DNA of 64,000 nt from Streptomyces chartreusis (GTDB taxonomy: Bacteria; Actinomycetota; Actinomycetes; Streptomycetales; Streptomycetaceae): assembly GCF_008704715.1 (NCBI RefSeq), contig NZ_CP023689.1, positions 7,378,001 through 7,442,000 of the forward strand, in the 5' to 3' direction. Below the pieces are notes generated by a model that was not told the DNA's origin, did no database searches, and saw only the letters and a list, made by a program, of their open reading frames with translations. Both the position numbers and the translations under genes were made by a program. Of this stretch, positions 16,203-23,088 are shown in pieces; the first letter of the stretch is position 1, and each line of letters begins with the position of its first letter.

Positions 16203-16909
16203 CGGGCCTTGCCGGCCCCGGCGTCTCCGGAGGCATCGGCTGCGGAGGCAGCCCCTCCCAGGGGGTCGTCTCCGAAGAGGTGGCGGACCGTCGAGCGGTA
16301 GTTGGCCTGCACGTGGGTGAGGGTGTGGCTGCGGGCGCGGTCGGGATCGCCGGAGGCGATGGCCTCGTACAGGTCCTGGTGCTCGGTGAGGAGTTGGGGC
16401 CACTCCTCGTTCTGCCGGGTGAGCCAGCGCAGGCGGCCGTCGACAGGTTCCATGACCGAGGTCAGCAGGCTGTTGCCGGCCATCGCGAGGATCCGGTTGT
16501 GGAACCGGGTGTTGACGTCGGTGATCTTCTCCGCGTCCCCGGCCTCGGTCGCGCTCGCCGCGGCGCGCAGCAGCTCCCGCAGGTCCGCGAGGTCCTCCGG
16601 CGTCGCCCGTGACGCCGCGAGCCCGGCGGCGTACACCTCCAGCGCCTCGCGCAGCTCGAAGAGTTCCTTGACGTCGGCGGGGCTCAGCCGCCGTACGACT
16701 GTCCGGCGGGGTGTCTCGAAGTGGACGAATCCCTCGGCGACCAGCGCGCGGATCGCCTCGCGGACCGGCACCCGGGAGACCCCGAAGCGGTCGGCCAGCT
16801 CGCGCTCGACCAGGCGATCGCCCGGAAGCAGGCGGCCCGCGATGATGTCCTGCCGCAGCGTGGCCAGGACGCGCTCGCGGATCGCCCCGAGCGGTTCGAT
16901 CTTCGTCAT
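16199..16909 (-). CDS. GntR-family (FadR/FCD) transcriptional regulator
   Basis: A 236-residue repressor or activator. The winged helix-turn-helix (about residues 9-75) reads DRLVERELADRFGVSRVPVREAIRAL, and the all-helical FCD ligand domain (about 85-215) includes LFELREALEVYAAGLAAS and the metal-binding-type Asp/His residues DVNTRFHNRI. FCD regulators bind carboxylate or related ligands. It is divergent from the NCS1 permease and racemase genes; a perfect palindrome of FadR-family type lies between them at 17001-17016, so those genes are the likely targets. A Thr/Ala-rich tail follows the FCD domain. Confidence 0.9.
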   Translation of the reverse strand: MTKIEPLGAIRERVLATLRQDIIAGRLLPGDRLVERELADRFGVSRVPVREAIRALVAEGFVHFETPRRTVVRRLSPADVKELFELREALEVYAAGLAASRATPEDLADLRELLRAAASATEAGDAEKITDVNTRFHNRILAMAGNSLLTSVMEPVDGRLRWLTRQNEEWPQLLTEHQDLYEAIASGDPDRARSHTLTHVQANYRSTVRHLFGDDPLGGAASAADASGDAGAGKAR

Positions 16910-17000
16910 GGGCCCATCTTCGCCGACTCCGGGCCTGTTTTACGGAGCGTTAACAGCAGCGATATCTGTCCGAACGGTTGACGGGAGGACCATGAGCGCA

Positions 17001-17016
17001 GTTTGGTATACCAAAC
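17001..17016. promoter_or_regulatory. Palindromic operator for the divergent GntR regulator
   Basis: GTTTGGTATACCAAAC is a perfect 16-bp palindrome. The core TGGTATACCA fits operators of the FadR subfamily of GntR proteins (TnGTnnnACnA). It lies 92 bases from both start codons. Confidence 0.75.
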
Positions 17017-17021
17017 GCGTT

Positions 17022-17059
17022 GCCAAGTGACCGGAAAATAGCCAAGCGACCGGAAAGCA
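17022..17059 (+). repeat. Two tandem 19-bp direct repeats in the NCS1 promoter region
   Basis: GCCAAGTGACCGGAAAATA is followed directly by GCCAAGCGACCGGAAAGCA (16 of 19 identical), starting five bases after the palindrome. Confidence 0.7.
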
Positions 17060-17092
17060 GCCCTCCTCCGTCCCCTCCCTCCTGGAGGCCCC

Positions 17093-18595
17093 GTGTCCCT
17101 CGCCGACCGTGCCGAAGCCACCACCGGCACATCAGCGTTCGTCCCCGATCCCCGGCTCACCAACGAAGACCTCGCGCCCGCGGGCAAGCGCAACTGGAAG
17201 GTCTTCGACCTCTTCGCCCTGTGGATGTCCGACGTCCACAACCTCGGCAACTACACGTTCGCGGCCGGCCTGCTCGTCCTCGGCATGAACGTGTGGCAGG
17301 TCTTCACCTCGCTGCTCGTCGGCTTCGTGCTCATCTACATCGGCATGAACTGGATGGGAAAGATCGGCCAGCGCCACGGCGTCCCGTTCCCCGTCGTCAG
17401 CCGCATCAGCTTCGGCGTCTGGGGCGCCAACATCCCGGCGCTGATCAGGGCCGTGATCGCCATCATGTGGTACGGCATCCAGACCTACCTGGCCTCGGTC
17501 GCCGTGAATGTGATGCTGCTGGCCGCCTGGCCCGGCCTGGAGTCCTGGACCCACAGCTCCTTCCTCGGCCTGCACGCGCTCGGCTGGGTCTCCTTCCTCT
17601 CCCTCTGGCTCATCCAGGCGCTGATCATCAGCCAGGGCATGGAGTCGGTGCGCAAGTTCCAGGACTTCTGCGGCCCGGCGATCTGGGTCGTGATGATCGC
17701 GCTGGCGGTCTGGGTGCTGGCCAAGGCCGGCTGGACGATCTCGCTCACGTCCACCCCGCACCCCGTGTCGGCCGGTGAGCAGTGGCGCCAGTGGTTCGGC
17801 GCGATCGGCCTGATCCTCGCCACGTACGGCACGCTGATGCTCAACTTCTGCGACTTCTCGCGCTTCGCGCCCGACTACCGCACGGTCCGCAAGGGCAACT
17901 TCTGGGGCCTGCCCATCAACTCGACGGCGTTCGTGGTCGTCTCGGTGATCGTCACCGCCGGTTCGCTGGAGGTCTTCGGCGAGGCCATCACGGACCCGGC
18001 GGAGCTGGTGGCGAAGGTCGGCAACACCTGGGTGCTGGTGCTGGCCGCGCTGACGTTCGCCATCGCCACCATGGGCGTCAACATCGTCGCCAACTTCGTC
18101 TCACCGGCGTACGACCTGGCCAACGTCTGGCCGCAGAAGATCACCTTCAAGGTCGGCGGCATGATCAGCACGGTCGCGGCGCTGGTGGTGACGCCGTGGA
18201 ACCTCTTCTCCAACCCGACGGTCGTCAACTACTTCCTGGGCGGCCTCGGCGCCTTCCTGGGCCCGCTGTTCGGCGTGATCATGGTCGACTACTACCTGGT
18301 CAAGCACGGCAGGGTGGACGTGAACGAGCTGTTCTCGGCCGAGCCCGGCTCCCGTTACTACTACCGCAAGGGCTTCAACCCCAAGGCGCTGTGGGCGTTC
18401 CTGCCGACGGCGGGTCTCGCGGCGGTGCTCGCGCTGGTGAAGACGTTCAGCGACGTGGCGCCGTACTCGTGGTTCATCGGGACGGCGACGGCGGCGGGGC
18501 TGTACTTGGTGCTGTGCCGCGGCGAGCGGGCCGCCGGCGAGCCTTCCGGTGGGCCTGACGCGACGGTTGCCGGGTCCGTGGAGCGGGAGGTCTGA
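17093..18595 (+). CDS. NCS1 family nucleobase/hydantoin:cation symporter
   Basis: A 500-residue permease of the NCS1 family, which imports purines, pyrimidines, allantoin or hydantoins with Na+ or H+. About twelve transmembrane helices are visible. Signatures are LTNEDLAPAGKRNWKVFDLFALWMS at the start (residues about 22-46, with the charged N-terminal motif), NWMGKIGQRHGVPFPVVSR and NFVSPAYDLANVWPQKI. The start is GTG 17093 after TGGAGG. The racemase gene begins five bases after its stop, implying one transcript and a hydantoin- or allantoin-like substrate. Expression is probably controlled from the operator at 17001. Confidence 0.92.
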   Translation: MSLADRAEATTGTSAFVPDPRLTNEDLAPAGKRNWKVFDLFALWMSDVHNLGNYTFAAGLLVLGMNVWQVFTSLLVGFVLIYIGMNWMGKIGQRHGVPFPVVSRISFGVWGANIPALIRAVIAIMWYGIQTYLASVAVNVMLLAAWPGLESWTHSSFLGLHALGWVSFLSLWLIQALIISQGMESVRKFQDFCGPAIWVVMIALAVWVLAKAGWTISLTSTPHPVSAGEQWRQWFGAIGLILATYGTLMLNFCDFSRFAPDYRTVRKGNFWGLPINSTAFVVVSVIVTAGSLEVFGEAITDPAELVAKVGNTWVLVLAALTFAIATMGVNIVANFVSPAYDLANVWPQKITFKVGGMISTVAALVVTPWNLFSNPTVVNYFLGGLGAFLGPLFGVIMVDYYLVKHGRVDVNELFSAEPGSRYYYRKGFNPKALWAFLPTAGLAAVLALVKTFSDVAPYSWFIGTATAAGLYLVLCRGERAAGEPSGGPDATVAGSVEREV

Positions 18596-18600
18596 AGGAC

Positions 18601-19326
18601 GTGCGGATCGTCGTCACCAACTGCAACACCACGCAGGAGATGACCGAGGAGATCGTACGAGGTGCCCGGGCCGCCGCAGGCCCGGGCACCACCGTGACCG
18701 GCCTGACCCCGGGGTGGGGGCCGGAATCGGCGGAGGGCTGGCTGGACAGCTACCTGTCGGCGGCCGCGGTGCTGGACGCGCTGCGGACGTACGACGGCCC
18801 CCCGTACGACGCGGTCGTCATGGCCGGCTTCGGCGAGCACGGGCGGGAGGGCGTCCGGGAACTGGTGGACGCACCCGTCGTCGACATCACGGAGGCCGCC
18901 GCGCACCTGGCCTGCCTCCTCGGGCGGCGCTACGGCGTGGTCACCACGCTGGAGCGCTCGTGCGGACAGATCGAGGACAGTCTGGAGCTGGCCGGGGTCG
19001 GGCGGAACTGCGCCGCCGTGATCGGCACCGGGCTCGGGGTGCTGGAGCTGGAGGACGCCGAGCGCACGGAGGCCGCCTTCCTGACGGCAGCCGAACGGGC
19101 CCGGGACGCCGGTGCCGAGGTCCTCGTGCTCGGGTGCGCGGGGATGACCGGGTTGCAGCAGGCCGTGTCGGAGAAGCTGGGGGTACCGGTGGTCGACGGG
19201 GTCGGCGCGGCCGTCAAACTCGCCGAGTCGCTGGTGGGGTTGGGGCTGCGGACGAGCCGCGTCGGGGGGTACGCGAGGCCGTTGCCGAAGCGGCGGGTGT
19301 GGGGTGGCGGTGCTGAGCCGGACTGA
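18601..19326 (+). CDS. Asp/Glu/hydantoin racemase family protein
   Basis: A 241-residue protein of the Asp/Glu racemase superfamily, closest to hydantoin racemases. The N-terminus MRIVVTNCNT matches the family phosphate or carboxylate loop. The second catalytic cysteine is present as C179 in LVLGCAGM, but the position of the first (Cys76 in characterised hydantoin racemases) is Gly76 in VVMAGFGEHG. It may therefore not racemise by the two-base mechanism; a lyase or decarboxylase-like role is possible. GAAGGAC precedes the GTG start; it is the second gene after the NCS1 permease. Its final codons are the first copy of a tandem repeat array. Confidence 0.82.
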   Translation: MRIVVTNCNTTQEMTEEIVRGARAAAGPGTTVTGLTPGWGPESAEGWLDSYLSAAAVLDALRTYDGPPYDAVVMAGFGEHGREGVRELVDAPVVDITEAAAHLACLLGRRYGVVTTLERSCGQIEDSLELAGVGRNCAAVIGTGLGVLELEDAERTEAAFLTAAERARDAGAEVLVLGCAGMTGLQQAVSEKLGVPVVDGVGAAVKLAESLVGLGLRTSRVGGYARPLPKRRVWGGGAEPD

Positions 19327-19437
19327 GCGTGTCCGGGCAGCGCTCGGCCGGACTGGGCGTGTCCTGGCGGCGCTCGGCCGGATTGCGGCGGCGGCTCAGC
19401 CTGACGGAGAGTGTCCTGGCGGCGCTCGGCCGGACTG
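19310..19437 (+). repeat. Minisatellite beginning in the racemase 3' codons
   Basis: Copies of GTGTCCTGGCGGCGCTCGG plus CCGGACTG (27 bp) lie at 19329-19355, 19359-19385 and 19411-19437. The gene end GTGCTGAGCCGGACTG (19310-19325), which contains the last codons and most of the stop, is a diverged partial copy. Confidence 0.8.
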
Positions 19438-19447
19438 CGGTTGCGGT

Positions 19448-19915
19448 TCAGCCGGGCTGAGGGCGTCCCGGCTGCCAGACGCACCGCACGTCCGGCTCCC
19501 GCTCCTCGTTGCCGCTGCCGTCCGTGTGCTCGACGGCGACGAAGCCGTGTCTCTCGTAGAAGCGGTGGGCGGGCTTGTTGACCTGGAAGGTCCACAGGCT
19601 CAGCCCGCCCGGCCGGCACCGCTTGGCGAGGTCGACGAACCGGCCACCGATGCCGCGCCCGCGCCAGTCGGGGTCGAGGTAGAGCTGGGAGAGCACCTGG
19701 CCGTCGAGCACCATGACCCCGACGACCCGGCCGGCGGTCTCGGCCACCCAGGTCTCCCGCAACAGCACCACGACCTCCCGGAAGTACGTCCGCACCTCGT
19801 CGTCGGAACGCGGCCGGACGACCGTCGGCAGCGCGGCGGCGAAGGACCGCAGCCAGACGTCGGCGGCGGCACCGGCGTCGGTGGGCAGGGCGCGGCGGAG
19901 GGCGACGGCGGTCAT
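19448..19915 (-). CDS. GNAT family N-acetyltransferase
   Basis: A 155-residue acetyl-CoA-dependent acetyltransferase. The acetyl-CoA loop is DPDWRGRGIGGRFVDLAKR (motif A, QxxGxG/A-type), preceded by the beta-4 strand VVGVMVLDGQVLSQLYLDP and followed by FYERHGFVAVEHTDG (motif B). The substrate is unknown. It is the last gene of a coupled trio: the ATG lies two bases after the stop of the RidA gene. Confidence 0.88.
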   Translation of the reverse strand: MTAVALRRALPTDAGAAADVWLRSFAAALPTVVRPRSDDEVRTYFREVVVLLRETWVAETAGRVVGVMVLDGQVLSQLYLDPDWRGRGIGGRFVDLAKRCRPGGLSLWTFQVNKPAHRFYERHGFVAVEHTDGSGNEEREPDVRCVWQPGRPQPG

Positions 19916-19917
19916 GG

Positions 19918-20337
19918 TCAGGCCCTCTGCGCGCTCTCGTCGGGAACGGCGGCGGTGGCCGTGATCTCCACCAACTGCCCCGTGTAGCCGAGGCAGGCCA
20001 CTCCGAGCAGCGTCGACGAGTGCGGCCCGGCGCTGAGCCCGGACGCCTCGACGACCTCCCAGACGGCGGACAGTACGGCGGTGTCACTGCTCACGACGTA
20101 CACGTCGGTCGACAGCACATGCGCCAAGTCACTTCCGACGGCCCGGAGTTGCTCACCGAGGTTGGCGATCACCTGCTCGGCCTGCCGTAGGGGATCTCCC
20201 TCGCCGACGATGTTCCCCTCACCGTCCAGCGGCACTGACCCGGCGAGAAAGGCGATCCTCGTGCCGGCCTCCACGACCGAGGCGTGGGAGTAGGTCGGGG
20301 GAGGGAAGAGGGCGGGGGTGGTGACGCGGCGGATCAT
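19918..20337 (-). CDS. RidA family protein
   Basis: A 139-residue member of the RidA/YjgF family, which hydrolyses reactive enamine or imine intermediates released by PLP enzymes, or acts as a related deaminase. Recognisable are YSHASVVEAGTRIAFLAGSVPLDGEG, the QAEQVIANLGEQLRAVG helix, VLSTDVYVV and LGVACLGYTGQLVEIT. The arginine typical of true RidA in the C-terminal RxxV segment is not evident, so it may belong to a Rid subfamily with other activity. Its ATG overlaps the stop of the upstream gene (ATGA at 20334-20337), showing translational coupling. Confidence 0.87.
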   Translation of the reverse strand: MIRRVTTPALFPPPTYSHASVVEAGTRIAFLAGSVPLDGEGNIVGEGDPLRQAEQVIANLGEQLRAVGSDLAHVLSTDVYVVSSDTAVLSAVWEVVEASGLSAGPHSSTLLGVACLGYTGQLVEITATAAVPDESAQRA

Positions 20338-20834
20338 GCGGGCTCCTGCGGGCCGGTGCGGGGCGTTCGGCGGTCAATCTGCCGATCATGCGTGTCCGAG
20401 TCGGCCGACGCATCCGAATTTCCCGGCCCCGTCGGCGCACGCAACTGCGGTACGCGCTCCCGCGCAAGATCCGGGTAGGCGCCGGCGATGGCCGCGTAGA
20501 CCCTGCGCCGCAGGTCCAGCACCTTCCGCCGCCTGCGCAGCGCCGAAGCCCGCGCGGTGGCGGACCGCCGCACGGCAGCCGCCGCAGCGCCCCGGAACGC
20601 CTCGCCCCGCTCGGCGGCTTCAACCCGCTCCACGCGGTAGAGACGGGTCTGAGGGGCAGACCGGAACTGCGGATGAGCGAGCAACAAATCAGGCTCACCG
20701 AGCAGTTGACGCACCATCGCCGGTGTCCAGCCGCGGCCCCGCAGCCCGGCGGCGGAGAGATGCGTGCGCTGCCCCGGCCGCTCCCGCTGCCGTTCCCCAC
20801 CGAACTCCTCCGGACTCTCCTCGAACATCGTCAT
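20334..20834 (-). CDS. Hypothetical protein with a conserved RGWTPAMVRQLLGEPD segment
   Basis: A 166-residue protein I cannot assign to a named family. I place the start at the ATG 20832-20834, five bases after GGGGGAAG; the open frame continues far upstream through the divergent gene and is not coding there. After an acidic start (FEESPEEFGGER) comes LRGRGWTPAMVRQLLGEPD (about residues 25-43), then a LYRVERVEAAERGEAF segment and a very Arg/Ala-rich helix (RSATARASALRRRRKVLDLRRRVYAAIAG). The pattern resembles short proteins in other actinobacteria that pair a helix-turn-helix-like segment with a basic helix, so nucleic acid binding is plausible. First gene of the trio with ridA and a GNAT. 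Confidence 0.65.
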   Translation of the reverse strand: MTMFEESPEEFGGERQRERPGQRTHLSAAGLRGRGWTPAMVRQLLGEPDLLLAHPQFRSAPQTRLYRVERVEAAERGEAFRGAAAAAVRRSATARASALRRRRKVLDLRRRVYAAIAGAYPDLARERVPQLRAPTGPGNSDASADSDTHDRQIDRRTPRTGPQEPA

Positions 20835-20986
20835 CACTGCTTCCCCCGTTGCCATAACACTGAGTGACGACTCCATTGATAACGCGCGCCACTGACAATG
20901 CCCCGCTCGCCCGCCGGGCCAACGGCCCCCAACCGCCTGGAACCACGCCCCCACCAATTGCCTGGAACCACCCCCCCACCACTCCG

Positions 20987-20992
20987 TACGCT
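20987..20992 (+). promoter_or_regulatory. -10 element TACGCT of the nucleotidyltransferase gene (leaderless)
   Basis: TACGCT ends seven bases before the ATG at 21000. A short direct repeat (GCCTGGAACCAC, twice, about 20937-20970) lies just upstream. Confidence 0.5.
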
Positions 20993-20999
20993 CACCCCC

Positions 21000-21788
21000 A
21001 TGCCCACCCCCGACGACACCGCCTTCCTCAACACCACCGCCGACCGCCTGGCCGCCCTCCCCACCGTCCGAGCCGTCGCCCTCGGCGGCTCCCGGGCCCA
21101 GGGCACCCACCGCCCCGACAGCGACTGGGACCTGGCCGTCTACTACCGAGGCCCCTTCGACCCGTCCGACCTGCGCGCCCTCGGCTGGGAGGGCGAGGTG
21201 TCGGAGGTCGGCGGCTGGGGCGGCGGGGTGTTCAACGGGGGAGCGTGGCTGACGATCGAGGGACGGCGGGTGGACGTCCACTACCGCGATCTCGACGTGG
21301 TGGAGCGGGAGTTGGCGGAGGCGGAGGAGGGACGGTTCCGGGTCGAGCCGTTGCTGTTCCATCTCGCGGGGATCCCCAGCTACCTGGTCGTCGCGGAACT
21401 GGCGATCAACCGAGTCCTGCGGGGCGATCTGCCGACCCCCGCCCACTACCCGCAGCAACTCCGCCGCACGGCGAGCGAACGCTGGTACGCCACGGCCCAG
21501 GCCACCCTCGCCTACGCAAAGGCCAACCACGCCCCCGCCGCCCGCCTCACCGAGGTCGCAGGCGCCCTCGCCACAGCCGCCGCACAGACGGGGCACGCGG
21601 TGCTGGCGGGCCGGGGGGAGTGGGTGACGAACGAGAAGAGGTTGCTGGAGCGGGCCGGGCTGCGAACCGTGGACGGCGTTTTGGCGTCACTGTCCGAAGG
21701 AGCGGATCCGGAGGCCCTGACCCAGGCGATCGCCCGAGCCCAGGCGATCTTCGAGGCAGCGAACCCGAAGCGGATCCTGGATTTCTGA
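21000..21788 (+). CDS. Nucleotidyltransferase domain protein
   Basis: A 262-residue protein of the DNA polymerase beta-like nucleotidyltransferase superfamily. The signature is ALGGSRAQGTHRPDSDWDLAVYY (about residues 25-47): GGSR plus the DxD-type metal ligands of SDWDL; a third carboxylate is in RRVDVHYRDLD. A helical C-terminal region (about 115-250) follows with no DUF I can name. Members transfer nucleotides to antibiotics, proteins or RNA, and some are toxins; nothing here picks one. The start ATG 21000 is probably leaderless. It ends 24 bases before the EVE-nuclease-like gene, in the same orientation. Confidence 0.82.
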   Translation: MPTPDDTAFLNTTADRLAALPTVRAVALGGSRAQGTHRPDSDWDLAVYYRGPFDPSDLRALGWEGEVSEVGGWGGGVFNGGAWLTIEGRRVDVHYRDLDVVERELAEAEEGRFRVEPLLFHLAGIPSYLVVAELAINRVLRGDLPTPAHYPQQLRRTASERWYATAQATLAYAKANHAPAARLTEVAGALATAAAQTGHAVLAGRGEWVTNEKRLLERAGLRTVDGVLASLSEGADPEALTQAIARAQAIFEAANPKRILDF

Positions 21789-21812
21789 GCGAACCGAGCG
21801 AGAAGGAATCGA

Positions 21813-22847
21813 ATGGTGCGGGTGCTCGTATCCCCGTCGTACGGAAGCCCTGAAACACGCCGTCACTGGGCGGACACGGTCGACCGGCAAGTGGAGTTCA
21901 CAGCGTCGCGCGTGGACCGTGTGCTGACCGTCGAGCAACGTGAGCAGCTCGGGTCTCTTCATCCCGAAGGCAGCGCCAGGTTCTGGGGAGCGACCCCCGC
22001 ACACGATCGCAAGCTCGCGGACGTCGCCGCCGGAGATGTCGTCCTGTTCACGGGCCAAGGGCAGGTGCGCGCCATAGGGGAGGTCGGGGCGATCTTCCGC
22101 AACGGGGCCCTTGCCGACCTGCTGTGGCCGCCCCGGAACGGCGGAGCGAGCTGGCACACCGTCTACAGCCTTCTGGACCTGGTTCCGGCCGACATCCCGT
22201 ACGAGGAACTGAACGCGTCCATCGGATACCGGCCCGCTCACAACTTTCCCGGCCAGATGGTCCTGAGGGGCGACAAGGCACGTTCGGTCCTCGAAGACTT
22301 CATGATCACGCCGAGTGCGGCTGAGCCACCGGTGCTCCGACCGCCCACGCCTGATGGCCCGGACCCCGTACGCCTCGCGGCCCTCGAGGAGTTGCGCACC
22401 AACCGCACCCAGTACCGGCGGAGTCGGCGTCTGATCGTCGTCGATCGGCGGGAGGCCCGGCTGGTCCGGGAGTATCGCGAGTTCCTCGCCGCTCGCGGTG
22501 TGACAGCGAGTCGGTTCTACTGCCCGTCCGGCATCAGCGACATGTACGTCGATGCCGCCGATGAGCCGGAGGTGATCGAGGCGAAGAGTGCGTCGGGCCA
22601 CGGTCATGTGCGGCAGGCGTTGGCACAGCTGCTCGACTACGCTCCCCACAGCCCGTCGCCGGCGCGGCGGCTCACCGCTCTGTTCCCCGAGGCACCCGAG
22701 AGCGCGGACGTGGAACTCCTCCACCGTTACGGCATCGACTGCGTCTACCACGATCCCCCGCAGGGTGGCTTCCGTCGGCTGCCGGCATCGAGCGAACGCC
22801 GGGCGCTCATGCGTGAGATCTGGTCGGGGGAAACTCCCGCGCCGTGA
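21813..22847 (+). CDS. Putative modification-dependent restriction endonuclease (EVE/PUA-like domain plus PD-(D/E)XK)
   Basis: A 344-residue two-domain protein, not a named family. Residues about 54-165 look like an EVE/PUA-superfamily modified-base reader: FWGATPAHDRKLADVAAGDV, VLFTGQGQVRAIGEVGAIF, LWPPRNGGASWHTVYSLLDL and NASIGYRPAHNFPGQMVL follow the order of the beta-barrel and its aromatic residues. Residues about 205-320 carry a PD-(D/E)XK nuclease: helix Glu (REYREF), D243 in GISDMYVD, E256-A-K258 in VIEAKSAS, then VRQALAQLLDY (Gln motif). Such fusions act as type IV enzymes that cut modified DNA. ATG 21813 follows AGAAGGAA. Codon use is less extreme than in neighbours, consistent with transfer. 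No methylase gene is nearby, as expected for type IV. Confidence 0.62.
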   Translation: MVRVLVSPSYGSPETRRHWADTVDRQVEFTASRVDRVLTVEQREQLGSLHPEGSARFWGATPAHDRKLADVAAGDVVLFTGQGQVRAIGEVGAIFRNGALADLLWPPRNGGASWHTVYSLLDLVPADIPYEELNASIGYRPAHNFPGQMVLRGDKARSVLEDFMITPSAAEPPVLRPPTPDGPDPVRLAALEELRTNRTQYRRSRRLIVVDRREARLVREYREFLAARGVTASRFYCPSGISDMYVDAADEPEVIEAKSASGHGHVRQALAQLLDYAPHSPSPARRLTALFPEAPESADVELLHRYGIDCVYHDPPQGGFRRLPASSERRALMREIWSGETPAP

Positions 22848-23088
22848 ACCGCACCCGGGCGGCAGCCGCCGACCCCGTGAGAGCGGCGAACGCCCTCACC
22901 GGAGTTGCGTTCATAAAGAACGTGCTGTTTTCAAGCATCGTCACATCCTCGAAACCCGGATGTCCCATCCCCACCAGGGACTCACCCCTACCGTGGACAT
23001 CACAGGCCGCAGTCGATATCGCGGTCTCGTCGCTCGGCCACCGTCGCCCGAAGGCGTGCTTCCTCGCCCTCGTTCCGACAGGAGCCCT

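Noticed and set aside
20835..21596. Upstream extension of the RGWTPAMVRQLLGEPD protein
   Set aside because: The extra region overlaps the nucleotidyltransferase gene on the other strand and has composition of a shadow; ATG 20834 has the ribosome-binding site.
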